NCBI RefSeq assembly: GCF_008704935.1
Contig: NZ_CP023692.1
Location: 3,323,501 to 3,387,500 of the forward strand
DNA: 64,000 nucleotides
Reading direction: 5' to 3'
From: Streptomyces vinaceus
Lineage (GTDB): Bacteria > Actinomycetota > Actinomycetes > Streptomycetales > Streptomycetaceae
A model generated the notes under the pieces. That model worked only from the letters and a program-made list of their open reading frames with translations, did not search any database and was not told where the DNA came from. The position numbers were made by a program, and so were the translations under genes. Of this stretch, positions 43,184 to 52,693 are shown one piece after another (within the stretch, counting starts at the first letter, position 1; the number at the start of each line of letters is the position of its first letter).

Positions 43184-44469
43184 AGGTTCCGCCACCGGCC
43201 GCTGCGGCGGTGGTCGTGCTCGTGCTGCGGGCCCAGCGGGCCCACCCGCTCGTACGCCTCCCGCGTGCGCGGGTCGTCGCGCAGGGCGAGGCCGTACGCG
43301 CCCTCCAGGCGTAGCTCCTGGTCCTCCTCCGCGAGCAGCGCCACCATCGCCTCCGCGGCCTCCGGCGTGCGGTCGTCGCCCGCGGACAGCACGGCCGCGG
43401 CCGTGGCCCGTACACCGGGGTCCGGGTCGCGGACCAGGCCGAGGACCAGCGCCCGGACCTCCGGCACCGCGCCCGGCTCCCGGCCGAGCCTGCCTCCCGC
43501 GTGCCCCCGCACCTCCGGGTCCGGATCCCGCGCCAGGGCGAACAGGGCGGCGGTGGCCTCCGGCGACAGCGGGGCGTCGAACAGGTACGGCACCTCCTGC
43601 CGCACCCGCGAGTCCGGGTGCCCTGCGTAGCGCAGCCCGAGGGGTTCGTCGTACCCGTCGTCCGAAACGGCGTCGAGCACCGCGGCGAGCACCCCGCCGT
43701 CCGTCTCCTCCAGCGCCCAGGCCCTGAAGAGTCCGGCTCCCTCCCGCTGCGAGGAGTCGCTGCTGAGGCTCGCGAACCAGTCCCGGGTGCTCAGGCAGTT
43801 GACGACGAACCGGCGGTGGTCCGGCGACGGATGGTGACGCAAGGCCGCCACCGCCGACCAGGTCTGCGTACTGCGGCGCTGTGCGAGCACCATGGAGGAC
43901 GCGGACCAGTCCACATGGCAGACATCGGGGTGCCGGACGGCCCGCTCCACCAGCTCCTCCACGGGAGTCAGGATCCGGAAGGCCCACTCCAGCTCCGTCA
44001 GGACGGCCCCGTGGCCCGCCCGGACCGTCACGCCGCCGAGCGAGACCTGCCCGACGTCGCACCACTCCTCCTCGGCGGACGACCACCGCGCCGGGCCCGT
44101 CGCCCCGGTGCGGCGGCGCAACTCCTCCTCCGCGCCCGCCCCGTACCAGTGCCGGGCCGCCGCGAGCAGCCGCTCGCGCTGCGCCGCCGACAGGCGCAGC
44201 ACCTCACCCCGGAGCGCCCTGACGGTCGCCGGGGAACCGCCCTCCACGGCCCGCAGCAGCGGGGTCGTGCCGTCCGGCAGTTCCCGGTCCGGGTCGGCGC
44301 CGCCCGCCACCAAGGCCTCGGCGACCTCGTACGCGAAGGCGTCCACCGCCGTGCACAGCAGCTCGGCCCTCCCCGGATCCGCCCCCGCCCCCAGCAGCGT
44401 GCGGACCGCCTCCGCGTCCCCGGCCCGTACCGCCGCCGCGAGCCGCCGGTCGGTGTCCTCCTCCGTCAC
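43180..44469 (-). CDS. Ankyrin/HEAT-repeat protein
   Basis: This 429-residue protein has N-terminal ankyrin-like repeats (AVRAGDAEAVRTLLGAGADP, ALVAGGADPDRELPDGTTPL) and C-terminal HEAT-like repeats (ALARDPDPEVRGHAGGRL, LVRDPDPGVRATAAAVL). There is no enzymatic motif, and a protein-interaction role is likely. The GTG at 44469 follows a GGGGGA run. It converges on the DUF397 gene and their stop codons overlap by 4 bp at CTAG (43180-43183). Confidence 0.8.
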   Translation of the reverse strand: MTEEDTDRRLAAAVRAGDAEAVRTLLGAGADPGRAELLCTAVDAFAYEVAEALVAGGADPDRELPDGTTPLLRAVEGGSPATVRALRGEVLRLSAAQRERLLAAARHWYGAGAEEELRRRTGATGPARWSSAEEEWCDVGQVSLGGVTVRAGHGAVLTELEWAFRILTPVEELVERAVRHPDVCHVDWSASSMVLAQRRSTQTWSAVAALRHHPSPDHRRFVVNCLSTRDWFASLSSDSSQREGAGLFRAWALEETDGGVLAAVLDAVSDDGYDEPLGLRYAGHPDSRVRQEVPYLFDAPLSPEATAALFALARDPDPEVRGHAGGRLGREPGAVPEVRALVLGLVRDPDPGVRATAAAVLSAGDDRTPEAAEAMVALLAEEDQELRLEGAYGLALRDDPRTREAYERVGPLGPQHEHDHRRSGRWRNL

Positions 44470-44597
44470 CGGTCCCCCGTCCCCCGTCCCCGTTCCCCGG
44501 CGAAGATCCTCGCCGAAGCCTGCCGCCGGCACCACCGGATACGCCGCGGGGCCCGGACGCGGGTGCGTCCGGGCCCCGGGGCGAACCTCGCCCGGCG

Positions 44598-46277
44598 TCA
44601 GGTCGTACGGCGCCGGCGGGCGCCCGGCCGGCGCTCGCTCGGGCGGGACACCGACTCGCCGGCCTCCTTGGCCGCCTCGCGGCGCGCGGCCCCGTACTCG
44701 GCCAGGGCCTCCGCCAGCTTGCTCACGCTCGGCTCCGGCGACAGGACGTCGACCCGCAGGCCGTGCTCCTCCGCCGTCTTGGCCGTGGCCGGGCCGATGC
44801 AGGCGATGACGGTGACGTTGTGCGGCTTCCCGGCGATGCCCACCAGGTTGCGCACCGTGCTCGACGAGGTGAAGAGAACGGCGTCGAAGCCGCCGCCCTT
44901 GATCGCCTCGCGGGTGTCCGCCGGCGGCGGCGACGCGCGCACGGTCCGGTACGCGGTCACGTCGTCGACCTCCCATCCGAGCTCTATCAGGCCCGCGACC
45001 AGCGTCTCGGTCGCGATGTCGGCCCGCGGCAGGAAGACGCGGTCGATCGGGTCGAAGACCGGGTCGTACGGCGGCCAGTCCTCCAGCAGCCCGGCCGCGG
45101 ACTGCTCGCCGCTGGGTACCAGGTCCGGCTTGACGCCGAACTCGACCAGCGCGGCGGCGGTCTGCTCGCCCACGGCGGCGACCTTGATGCCCGCGAAGGC
45201 CCGGGCGTCGAGCCCGTACTCCTCGAACTTCTCGCGTACGGCCTTCACCGCGTTCACGCTGGTGAAGGCGATCCACTCGTAGCGTCCGGTGACGAGCCCC
45301 TTCACGGCCCGCTCCATCTGCTGCGGGGTGCGCGGCGGCTCCACGGCGATGGTCGGCACCTCGTGCGGCACCGCACCGTACGAACGCAGCTGGTCGGAGA
45401 GCGAAGCGGCCTGCTCCTTGGTGCGCGGTACGAGGACCCGCCAGCCGAACAGCGGCTTCGACTCGAACCAGGCCAGCTCCTCGCGCCGCGCGGTCGCGGC
45501 GCCCTGCTCACCGACCACGGCTATCACGGGCCGGGCGCCCTCCGGCGACGGGAGCACCTTGCCCTGCTTGAACACCTGGGCGATGGTCCCGAGGGTGGCG
45601 TTCCAGGTCCGCTGGCGGGTCGTCGTACCGGCGACGGTCACCGTGAGCGGGGTGTCCGGCTTGCGGCCGGCGGACACCAGCTCGGCGGCCGCGCTGGCGA
45701 CGGTCTCCAGCGTCGCCGAGACGACGAGGGTGCCGTCGCTGGCGCCCACCTCGCTCCAGCAGCGCGCGGAGGCGTTGCGGGCGTCCACGAACCGGACGTC
45801 CGTGCTCGCGTCGCCCCGGCCGCCGCGCAGCGGCACACCCGCGTACGCGGGCACGCCGACGGCGGTCGCGACACCGGGCACCACCTCGAAGGGGATGCCG
45901 TCGCTCGCGCAGGCGAGCATCTCCTCGGCCGCGTTGCCGTCGAGGCCGGGGTCACCGGTGACGGCACGGACGACCCGCCTGCCGGAGCGCGCGGCCTCCA
46001 TGACAAGATTGGCGGCATCTCGGATCACCGGGACACCGGCGGCTGCTGACACTTCGTCAGCAATCGTCAGCTGCGGCGTGTCCACTCCCGCGCGCGCATG
46101 CGTGCGTACGACCTCGAGCACCTCGGGCTCCGCGATCAGTACGTCCGCGGCCGCGAGCGCCTCGACGGCGCGGAGCGTCAGCAGACCCGGGTCACCGGGG
46201 CCGGCACCGAGGAAGGTGACGTGCCCGTGGGCGGCGGCGACCGGAAAAGCGGAGGTGGTCGGACGTGAGGGGTTCAA
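44598..46277 (-). CDS. hemD: Bifunctional uroporphyrinogen-III C-methyltransferase / uroporphyrinogen-III synthase
   Basis: This 559-residue fusion has a tetrapyrrole methylase domain (~18-260; VTFLGAGPGDPGLLTLRAVEAL, GVPAYAGVPLRG) and a C-terminal HemD domain (~275-535; VLVPRTKEQAASL, WIAFTSVNAVKAV, VLFTSSSTVRNL). It makes uroporphyrinogen III and can methylate it toward siroheme, which nitrite reductase needs. The TTG start, with GGGGGAG 8 nt upstream, overlaps the hemC stop (TTGA). It is the last gene of the rex-hemACD operon. A Lys/Arg-rich tail is present. Confidence 0.95.
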   Translation of the reverse strand: MNPSRPTTSAFPVAAAHGHVTFLGAGPGDPGLLTLRAVEALAAADVLIAEPEVLEVVRTHARAGVDTPQLTIADEVSAAAGVPVIRDAANLVMEAARSGRRVVRAVTGDPGLDGNAAEEMLACASDGIPFEVVPGVATAVGVPAYAGVPLRGGRGDASTDVRFVDARNASARCWSEVGASDGTLVVSATLETVASAAAELVSAGRKPDTPLTVTVAGTTTRQRTWNATLGTIAQVFKQGKVLPSPEGARPVIAVVGEQGAATARREELAWFESKPLFGWRVLVPRTKEQAASLSDQLRSYGAVPHEVPTIAVEPPRTPQQMERAVKGLVTGRYEWIAFTSVNAVKAVREKFEEYGLDARAFAGIKVAAVGEQTAAALVEFGVKPDLVPSGEQSAAGLLEDWPPYDPVFDPIDRVFLPRADIATETLVAGLIELGWEVDDVTAYRTVRASPPPADTREAIKGGGFDAVLFTSSSTVRNLVGIAGKPHNVTVIACIGPATAKTAEEHGLRVDVLSPEPSVSKLAEALAEYGAARREAAKEAGESVSRPSERRPGARRRRTT

Positions 46278-47242
46278 AGCGATCGCTCCCCCATCAGACC
46301 GGCCGCGCCCTTGGCCAGCATCTCGTCCGCGAGTTCGCGGCCGAGCGCCATGGCCTCGTCGTACGACTGGGGCACGGGACCGGTGGTGGACAGCTGCACG
46401 AGCGTCGAGCCGTCGAGGGTTCCGACGACGCCGCGCAGGCGCATTTCATTGACAGCCTGGCCGTCGGCCAGAAGATCGGCGAGCGCGCCCACGGGCGCGC
46501 TGCAGCCCGCCTCCAGGGCGGCGAGCAGGGAACGCTCGGCGGTCACGGCGGCCCGGGTGTGCGGGTCGTCGAGCTCGGCGAGCGAAGCGATGAGCTCCGT
46601 GTTCGAAGCGAGGCACTCCACGGCCAGGGCGCCCTGGCCCGGAGCCGGCAGCACGTTGTCCACGGACAGCAGGTCGGTCGCCTCGTCACCGCGGCCGATC
46701 CGGTTCAGCCCGGCGGCGGCGAGGACGACGGCGTCCAGCTCCCCGTCGCGCACGAACCCGATCCGGGTGTCGACGTTGCCGCGGATGGCGACCGTCTCGA
46801 TGCGCTTGCCCAGGGCGCGCGCGTAGTGGTTCAGCTGCGCGGTGCGGCGCGGCGAACCGGTACCGATGCGGGCCCCGTCGGGCAGCTGCTCGAAGGTCAG
46901 GCCGTCACGGGCGACGAGCGCGTCGCGCGGGTCCTCGCGCAGCGGCATCGCCGCGACCACGAGCTCCTCGGGCTGCGCGGTCGGCAGGTCCTTCAGCGAG
47001 TGGACGGCGAAGTCGACCTCGCCGCGCAGCAGCGCGTCGCGCAGCGCCGTGACGAACACGCCGGTGCCGCCGATCTGCGCGAGGTGCTCACGGGACACGT
47101 CACCGTACGTCGTGATCTCCACGAGCTCGACGGGCCGGCCGGTGATCGCCCGTACCGCGTCGGCGACATGGCCGGACTGGGACATGGCCAGCTTGCTGCG
47201 CCGCGTGCCCAGCCGCAGGGGCTGGTCGAGACGTGGATTCAT
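46274..47242 (-). CDS. hemC: Hydroxymethylbilane synthase (porphobilinogen deaminase)
   Basis: This 322-residue HemC polymerises four porphobilinogens to hydroxymethylbilane. The dipyrromethane-binding cysteine is in LEAGCSAPVGA. The catalytic Asp lies in VDFAVHSLKDLPT, and arginines in IGTGSPRRTAQL. Full length. The start overlaps the hemA stop by 4 bp. It belongs to the rex-controlled operon. Confidence 0.97.
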   Translation of the reverse strand: MNPRLDQPLRLGTRRSKLAMSQSGHVADAVRAITGRPVELVEITTYGDVSREHLAQIGGTGVFVTALRDALLRGEVDFAVHSLKDLPTAQPEELVVAAMPLREDPRDALVARDGLTFEQLPDGARIGTGSPRRTAQLNHYARALGKRIETVAIRGNVDTRIGFVRDGELDAVVLAAAGLNRIGRGDEATDLLSVDNVLPAPGQGALAVECLASNTELIASLAELDDPHTRAAVTAERSLLAALEAGCSAPVGALADLLADGQAVNEMRLRGVVGTLDGSTLVQLSTTGPVPQSYDEAMALGRELADEMLAKGAAGLMGERSL

Positions 47243-48987
47243 GATGCCCGTCCTGAGTCGTCGTTCTTGTCTGCCGCGTCCGCCCGGCTGACGGAGGCCA
47301 CCGTCTGCGGGTCGAGATCGAAGAGTTCACGCAGCGCCTCCGCGTACCCGGCGCCCCCGGGTTCGCTGGCGAGCTGCTTGACGCGCACCGTCGGCGCGTG
47401 GAGGAGCTTGTCGACGACGCGGCGCACGGTCTGGGTGACCTCGGCCCGCTGCCGTTCGTCCAAGTCCGGGAGCCGTCCGTCGAGGCGCGCCACTTCCATG
47501 GCCACGACCTCGGCGGCCATCGCCCGCAGGGCGACGACGGTCGGCGTGATGTGCGCGGCCCGCTGCGCGGCGCCGAAGGCCGCCACCTCTTCGGCGACTA
47601 TCGCGCGTACGGCGTCCACGTCGGCCGCCATCGGGGCGTCGGCCGAGGCCTCGGCGAGCGACTCGATGTCGACGAGCCGCACGCCCGGGATCCGGTGCAC
47701 GGCGGCGTCGATGTCGCGCGGCATGGCCAGGTCCAGCAGGGCCAGCCGTACGGGCGCCACGTCGACCTGGCTGCGGGCGCCCTTGCGGGGCTGCCGCTGC
47801 GCGGCGGCCTCGCCCTGGTCGGCCCAGGTGCCGTGCAGTTCGAGGGAGTTGGCGTCGACCCCGGTGAGCGCGGCCCGCCCGTCCCCGGCGAGCACCTCGA
47901 CGGGACACCCGTCCGCGGCGCCGGCCCCGGGCGCGATGGTCCGGGCGACGCCGCCGTCGGCCAGGCGCACCCCGGCCTCGGCCGCGGCCCGGAGCCGGGC
48001 GACGACGTCGGCATCGACCGCGGCCAGCCCCGCAGGCGCCCCCTCCAGCCCCGCCGGCGTTCGAGGCGCGGGGGTCTGGGGGCGGAGCCCCCAGGGGGTC
48101 CGGGGCGCAGCTCCGGTTTCGGGAAGGGGCGGGGTGGGGGAAAGCCCCGCAGGGCCCGCCACGGCAGCCCCGACGTCCTCGCCGGTCAGCACCAATCCGG
48201 TGGCCCCCGTGCAGGAGACGACCACGTCAACACGTGTCAGCTCGTCGACCACCGAAGCCATCGGAACGGACCTGGCCGCCACCCCGGTGCCCGAGGCAAC
48301 CAGAATCTCGGCCAAGCGCTCCGCCCGCTCCGCGGTCCGGTTCGCCACCACGACCTCGGCCACGCCGACCCGTGCCAGCGTCGCCGCCGCCAGCGAGGAC
48401 ATCGACCCGGCACCGATCACCAGGGCCCGCTTGCCCTTGGCCCAGGCGTCCACCGGCAGGTGTACGGCCAGCTGTTCCAGCCCGAACGTCACCAGCGACT
48501 GCCCGGCCCGGTCGATCCCGGTCTCCGAGTGTGCCCGCTTGCCGACGCGCAGCGCCTGCTGGAAGAGGTCGTTGATCAGGCGCCCGGCGGTGTGCAGCTC
48601 CTGCCCCAGCGCCAGCGCGTCCTTGATCTGCCCGAGGATCTGGCCCTCGCCGACCACCATCGAGTCCAGCCCGCACGCCACCGAGAACAGGTGGTGCACG
48701 GCCCGGTCCTCGTAGTGCACGTACAGGTACGGGGTGAGCTCCTCCAGCGCCACCCCGCTGTGCTGCGCGAGCAGCGTCGACAGCTCGGCGACGCCGGCGT
48801 GGAACTTGTCCACGTCCGCGTACAGCTCGATCCGGTTGCACGTGGCGAGCACCGTCGCCTCCGCCGCGGGCTCCGCGGCGAGCGTGTCGTGCAGCAGCTT
48901 GATCTTGGCATCGGCGGACAGCGAGGCACGCTCCAGCACGCTCACCGGCGCGCTGCGGTGGCTCAGTCCCACGACGAGCAGACTCAT
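47239..48987 (-). CDS. hemA: Glutamyl-tRNA reductase
   Basis: This 582-residue HemA reduces glutamyl-tRNA to glutamate-1-semialdehyde, the committed heme step. The active-site Cys50 (VLATCNRIELYA) and NADPH motif (IGAGSMSSLAAATLA) are present. It is ~150 residues longer than E. coli HemA because of a Pro/Gly/Ala-rich insert (~270-400) between CTGATG and ALLDLAMPRDID. Part of that insert is encoded by a repeat resembling common Streptomyces intergenic repeats. The start overlaps the rex stop by 4 bp. Confidence 0.95.
   Translation of the reverse strand: MSLLVVGLSHRSAPVSVLERASLSADAKIKLLHDTLAAEPAAEATVLATCNRIELYADVDKFHAGVAELSTLLAQHSGVALEELTPYLYVHYEDRAVHHLFSVACGLDSMVVGEGQILGQIKDALALGQELHTAGRLINDLFQQALRVGKRAHSETGIDRAGQSLVTFGLEQLAVHLPVDAWAKGKRALVIGAGSMSSLAAATLARVGVAEVVVANRTAERAERLAEILVASGTGVAARSVPMASVVDELTRVDVVVSCTGATGLVLTGEDVGAAVAGPAGLSPTPPLPETGAAPRTPWGLRPQTPAPRTPAGLEGAPAGLAAVDADVVARLRAAAEAGVRLADGGVARTIAPGAGAADGCPVEVLAGDGRAALTGVDANSLELHGTWADQGEAAAQRQPRKGARSQVDVAPVRLALLDLAMPRDIDAAVHRIPGVRLVDIESLAEASADAPMAADVDAVRAIVAEEVAAFGAAQRAAHITPTVVALRAMAAEVVAMEVARLDGRLPDLDERQRAEVTQTVRRVVDKLLHAPTVRVKQLASEPGGAGYAEALRELFDLDPQTVASVSRADAADKNDDSGRAS
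48045..48160. repeat. Streptomyces-type GC-rich palindromic repeat inside hemA
   Basis: The stretch contains GGGGTCTGGGGGCGGAG followed by its complement-like CCCCCAGGGGGTC, and then TTTCGGGAAGGGGCGGGGTG. From memory, this series is widespread between Streptomyces genes. Here it is read in frame through hemA and encodes residues ~276-314 (TGAAPRTPWGLRPQTPAP in part). It looks like a short mobile or amplified repeat that entered a tolerant loop. Confidence 0.6.
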
Positions 48988-49838
48988 GCCGGCATCACCG
49001 CCGGAACGTCACCCTCGGGGCCGGTCTTGCGTGCGACGGCGGCGGCCCGCCCGGCCGGCGGCTCGACGGCCGCGGCGGGGGCCGCGCCGGAACCGGCGGC
49101 GGCGTCGGCGACGGCCTCGTCGCCGGAGGGGACGGCGGGCACCGAGGCGGGGCCCGCGCCGGCCGCGGCCGCTTCCTCGCCGGCCTTGCGCTGCTCGTGG
49201 AAGGCCAGGATCTGCAGCTCGATCGACAGGTCGACCTTGCGCACGTCCACGCCGTCCGGCACCGACAGCACGGTCGGCGCGAAGTTCAGGATGGAGGTGA
49301 CACCGGCGGCGATCAGCCGCTCGCTCACCTGCTGGGCCGCGCCCGCGGGGGTCGCGATCACGCCGATCGAGACCCCGTTCTCCGAGATGATCTTCTCCAG
49401 ATCATCGGTGTGCTGGACGGGCATGCCCGCGACCGGCTTGCCCGCCATCGCGGGGTCCGCGTCGATGAGCGCCGCGACGCGGAATCCGCGCGCGGAGAAG
49501 CCGCCGTAGTTGGCCAGGGCGGCGCCGAGGTTGCCGATGCCGACGATGACGACCGGCCAGTCCTGGGTCAGGCCCAGTTCACGGGAGATCTGGTAGACGA
49601 GGTACTCGACGTCGTAGCCGACACCGCGGGTCCCGTACGAGCCCAGGTAGGAGAAGTCCTTGCGGAGCTTGGCGGAGTTGACTCCGGCCGCCGCCGCGAG
49701 CTCCTCGGAGGACACCGTGGGCACCGATCGCTCGGAGAGCGCGGTGAGGGCGCGCAAGTACAGCGGAAGCCGGGCGACAGTGGCCTCGGGAATACCTCGG
49801 CTGCGGGTCGCCGGTCGGTGAGTTCGGCCAGTTGCCAC
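48984..49838 (-). CDS. rex: Redox-sensing transcriptional repressor Rex
   Basis: This 284-residue Rex has an N-terminal winged helix (ATVARLPLYLRALTAL, VNSAKLRKDFSYLGSYGTRGVGY) and an NADH-binding Rossmann domain (VVIVGIGNLGAALANYGGF). It senses the NADH/NAD+ ratio. The N-terminus after the GTG (ATGRTHRPATRSRGIPEAT) matches S. coelicolor Rex as I remember it. AGGAG lies 4 nt before this GTG, which fixes the start. A long Ala/Pro-rich tail is present. It heads the rex-hemA-hemC-hemD operon and has its own operator upstream. Confidence 0.97.
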   Translation of the reverse strand: MATGRTHRPATRSRGIPEATVARLPLYLRALTALSERSVPTVSSEELAAAAGVNSAKLRKDFSYLGSYGTRGVGYDVEYLVYQISRELGLTQDWPVVIVGIGNLGAALANYGGFSARGFRVAALIDADPAMAGKPVAGMPVQHTDDLEKIISENGVSIGVIATPAGAAQQVSERLIAAGVTSILNFAPTVLSVPDGVDVRKVDLSIELQILAFHEQRKAGEEAAAAGAGPASVPAVPSGDEAVADAAAGSGAAPAAAVEPPAGRAAAVARKTGPEGDVPAVMPA

Positions 49839-49914
49839 GATGCTCCTGCGGGATGAGCGGGGCTGCAGGCGGTCACTTGTCCCAAGACCGCCCCGTCGAA
49901 TGCAGGCTATGTCT

Positions 49915-49932
49915 TTGTGAACGCGTGCACAA
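49915..49932. promoter_or_regulatory. Rex operator (ROP)
   Basis: TTGTGAACGCGTGCACAA is one mismatch from the perfect Rex palindrome TTGTGAACGCGTTCACAA. It lies 77 bp upstream of the rex start, in the promoter region, which supports autoregulation of the rex-hemACD operon. Confidence 0.88.
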
Positions 49933-50111
49933 AGATTGTGTCCGCTTTGTCCGCGCAAAGTGACCGGGGTCACGCAGCTCGGGCCCCCAGGGCGGGAACC
50001 CACAACACGCCGAACCCGTTCAAATCCCGAGGGGGGCAAAACGGTACACACTCCTCATCGATACGCCCCCGAGACCCCACAAATCGCCCATGATGGTAAC
50101 CGGCCGGAGGG

Positions 50112-50390
50112 TCAGGCCTCCAATGCGCGGCGCAGCCGGTCCGGGTTCACCCTCCAGAAGGTGTGCTGCTCGCCGTCCACGAGCACCACCGGGATCTGCT
50201 CCCAGTACAGCCGGTAGAGCTCCTCGTCCTGCGAGATGTCCTTCTTCTCCCACTGTGCTCCGACTTCCGCGCAGACCTTCTCGATCACCTCCTGGGCGTC
50301 GTCGCACAGATGGCACCCCGGCTTCCCGATGAGGGTGACCAACCGCTCGCCGGGACGCTTCTTTTCCTTACGACGCAGCAAAGGGCTCAT
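50112..50390 (-). CDS. Glutaredoxin-family thiol protein
   Basis: This 92-residue thioredoxin-fold protein has the redox motif [10 protein letters not shown] (CxxC) and the cis-proline loop QIPVVLVDG. It is a DUF836/glutaredoxin-like protein. It lies upstream of rex in the same direction, with the Rex operator in between, and is conserved at this place near rex and bldN in Streptomyces. The ATG at 50390 has GGGGG immediately upstream. Longer in-frame starts add sequence without homology. Confidence 0.88.
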   Translation of the reverse strand: MSPLLRRKEKKRPGERLVTLIGKPGCHLCDDAQEVIEKVCAEVGAQWEKKDISQDEELYRLYWEQIPVVLVDGEQHTFWRVNPDRLRRALEA

Positions 50391-50497
50391 GCCCCCATTC
50401 TCCCGCGCCGCCGTGTAACACCGAGGCACCGAAGAGTTCACGCCCCCGGCACCCGGCGGGTTCGGGAACTCCCGAACACAATGGCTATGCTCGCGTC

Positions 50498-51469
50498 ATG
50501 GCCGCTCTGGGATGGCTCACCCCCCGTAGGCGCTCCGCAACCGCGCGGAGCGTGCTGGCAGGCGAGGCCTCGGCCGAGGCCGCCCGCAAGACCGCGCTGA
50601 CTCTCGACGGCACCGACGAGATCGACGAGGTCGACGAGAGCGACGAGGAGGCGGCCGGGGAAGCGGAACCGGCCGAGCCCGAGTTCCCCGTCGCCGGCGA
50701 CGACCTCGCCGCCGCCTTCTTCGACCTCGACAACACCGTCATGCAGGGCGCCGCGATCTTCCACTTCGGCCGCGGCCTCTACAAGCGGGAGTTCTTCCAC
50801 CGCCGCGAACTCGCGCGCTTCGCCTGGCAGCAGGCCTGGTTCCGGCTCGCCGGGGTCGAGGACCCCGACCACATGCAGGACGCGCGCGACAGCGCCCTCT
50901 CCATCGTCAAGGGCCACAAGGTCTCCGAACTGATGGCGATCGGCGAGGAGATCTACGACGAGTACATGGCCGAGCGGATCTGGCCGGGCACCCGCGCCCT
51001 TGCCCAGGCCCACCTCGACGCCGGCCAGAAGGTCTGGCTCGTCACGGCCGCGCCCGTGGAGACCGCCACGATCATCGCCCGCCGCCTCGGCCTCACCGGG
51101 GCGCTCGGCACGGTCGCCGAGTCCGTCGACGGCATCTACACCGGCCGGCTCGTCGGCGAGCCGCTGCACGGGCCCGCGAAGGCCGAGGCCGTCCGCGCCC
51201 TGGCCGCCGCCGAGGGACTCGACCTCGAACGCTGCGCCGCGTACTCCGATTCGCACAACGACATTCCGATGCTGTCGCTGGTCGGACATCCGTACGCGAT
51301 CAATCCCGACACAAAACTGCGCAAGCATGCCCGTGCGCACGACTGGCGGCTGCGCGACTATCGGACCGGCCGCAAGGCCGTGAAGGTCGGCGTCCCGGCG
51401 GCCGCCGGGGTCGGCGCGATCGCGGGCGGCGCGGCCGCCGCCATCGCCCTGCACCGCCGCCGCAAGTAG
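50498..51469 (+). CDS. HAD-IB family phosphatase-like protein
   Basis: This 323-residue protein has the HAD nucleophile motif [10 protein letters not shown], motif [11 protein letters not shown], and motif [17 protein letters not shown], as in SerB-like HAD-IB hydrolases. An acidic low-complexity stretch ([11 protein letters not shown], residues ~40-55) precedes the domain. A C-terminal Ala/Gly segment (~297-317) may be a membrane helix. The substrate is unknown. It diverges from the glutaredoxin gene. Confidence 0.88.
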   Translation: MAALGWLTPRRRSATARSVLAGEASAEAARKTALTLDGTDEIDEVDESDEEAAGEAEPAEPEFPVAGDDLAAAFFDLDNTVMQGAAIFHFGRGLYKREFFHRRELARFAWQQAWFRLAGVEDPDHMQDARDSALSIVKGHKVSELMAIGEEIYDEYMAERIWPGTRALAQAHLDAGQKVWLVTAAPVETATIIARRLGLTGALGTVAESVDGIYTGRLVGEPLHGPAKAEAVRALAAAEGLDLERCAAYSDSHNDIPMLSLVGHPYAINPDTKLRKHARAHDWRLRDYRTGRKAVKVGVPAAAGVGAIAGGAAAAIALHRRRK

Positions 51470-51523
51470 CCCGGGGCGCACCACCGCGGTGCAGCCACCG
51501 GGCCGCCGCCTGCACCGAAGCCG

Positions 51524-51547
51524 TCCGGCCGCCCGCCGGGCGGCTTT
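51524..51547 (+). terminator. Stem-loop terminator after the HAD gene
   Basis: GCCGCCC (51528-51534) pairs with GGGCGGC (51538-51544) and is followed by TTT, about 60 bp after the HAD stop. It ends the HAD transcript before the bldN promoter region. Confidence 0.7.
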
Positions 51548-51670
51548 CCGCGTACCCGCGGCCCGCCGCGGCGCGGACATTCCCCGACCTCTACCCCCGC
51601 GCCCGGCGCACCACTCCCGGCCGCCCGACTCGGTCGCGAGCCACCGTGGAAGCGCCCATTCCGCGCACCC

Positions 51671-51734
51671 AACCGATCAAGAACCGATCACCAATTGCGA
51701 CCGAATATGCCTTCGACACGTAAGAGAAGTGTCG
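51671..51734. promoter_or_regulatory. Repeats in the bldN upstream region
   Basis: The 408-bp spacer before bldN is AT-richer than the flanking DNA. It holds two direct copies of ACCGATCA (51672-51679 and 51683-51690), 11 bp apart, and an inverted repeat CGACAC-N9-GTGTCG (51714-51719, 51729-51734). bldN is known to be a BldD target in S. coelicolor, but I could not assign a convincing BldD box. Apart from the terminator at the left end, nothing else was seen in the spacer. Confidence 0.35.
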
Positions 51735-51877
51735 GAATCGGTGATTTGAGCAACTGGGTGTAGCGCTGCCTGTACGAAGCGTTATTCTCCTCAAACGCAT
51801 GCCACCGCCCATCTGTCGCCACGACGGGTGAACGGTCCCGCACTGCACGTGATGGAAGCTCTGCCTCTGGGAGTCCC

Positions 51878-52693
51878 GTGTACCCACCTGTCGGGGTTGA
51901 CGCCTCGGGCCTGGCTACGCTGCGCGCAACGGTCCTCGACCACCTGCGCGGCTTCGTCCCCACCGCGTACGCCGTCCCCGCCTTCGCCGCCGCGGTCCCT
52001 GCCGGCCTCGGCCCGGCCGGTCCTTGCTATGCCCTGACCGACGGCGGAGCGACGGTGGGCAGACGCGGTCGCGCGGGAGGAGGTGCCGGCACCGCCGCAA
52101 CCGGAACGAGCGCGCCCGCCGCCCGCCGCCCCACCGCGGACAGCGACCAGGCCCGCATGATGGACCTGGTCGAACGCGCCCAGGCCGGCGAGGCCGAGGC
52201 CTTCGGCCGCCTGTACGACCAGTACAGCGACACGGTGTACCGCTACATCTACTACCGCGTCGGCGGCAAGGCGACCGCGGAGGACCTCACCAGTGAGACC
52301 TTCCTGCGCGCGCTGCGCCGCATCTCCACCTTCACCTGGCAGGGCCGCGACTTCGGCGCCTGGCTCGTGACGATCGCCCGCAACCTGGTCGCGGACCACT
52401 TCAAATCCAGTCGCTTCCGCCTGGAAGTGACCACGGGCGAGATGCTGGACGCGAACGAGGTGGAACGATCCCCCGAGGACTCGGTCCTGGAGTCCCTCTC
52501 CAACGCCGCCCTGCTGGAAGCCGTGCGCAAGCTCAATCCCCAGCAGCAGGAATGCGTGACCCTCCGCTTCCTCCAAGGCCTGTCGGTCGCCGAGACCGCC
52601 CGGGTGATGGGGAAGAACGAGGGCGCCATCAAGACGCTCCAGTACCGGGCGGTCCGCACCCTCGCCCGCCTGCTGCCGGACGACGCCCGCTGA
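51878..52693 (+). CDS. bldN: ECF sigma factor BldN
   Basis: This 271-residue RNA polymerase sigma factor is needed for aerial mycelium formation. An N-terminal extension of ~90 residues (YPPVGVDASGLATLRATVLDHL) is the proprotein segment characteristic of BldN. Then follow sigma region 2 (FGRLYDQYSDTVYRYIYYRV) and region 4 (LNPQQQECVTLRFLQGLSV). The GTG start follows GGAG. The downstream rsbN gene, its anti-sigma factor, confirms identity. Confidence 0.96.
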   Translation: MYPPVGVDASGLATLRATVLDHLRGFVPTAYAVPAFAAAVPAGLGPAGPCYALTDGGATVGRRGRAGGGAGTAATGTSAPAARRPTADSDQARMMDLVERAQAGEAEAFGRLYDQYSDTVYRYIYYRVGGKATAEDLTSETFLRALRRISTFTWQGRDFGAWLVTIARNLVADHFKSSRFRLEVTTGEMLDANEVERSPEDSVLESLSNAALLEAVRKLNPQQQECVTLRFLQGLSVAETARVMGKNEGAIKTLQYRAVRTLARLLPDDAR

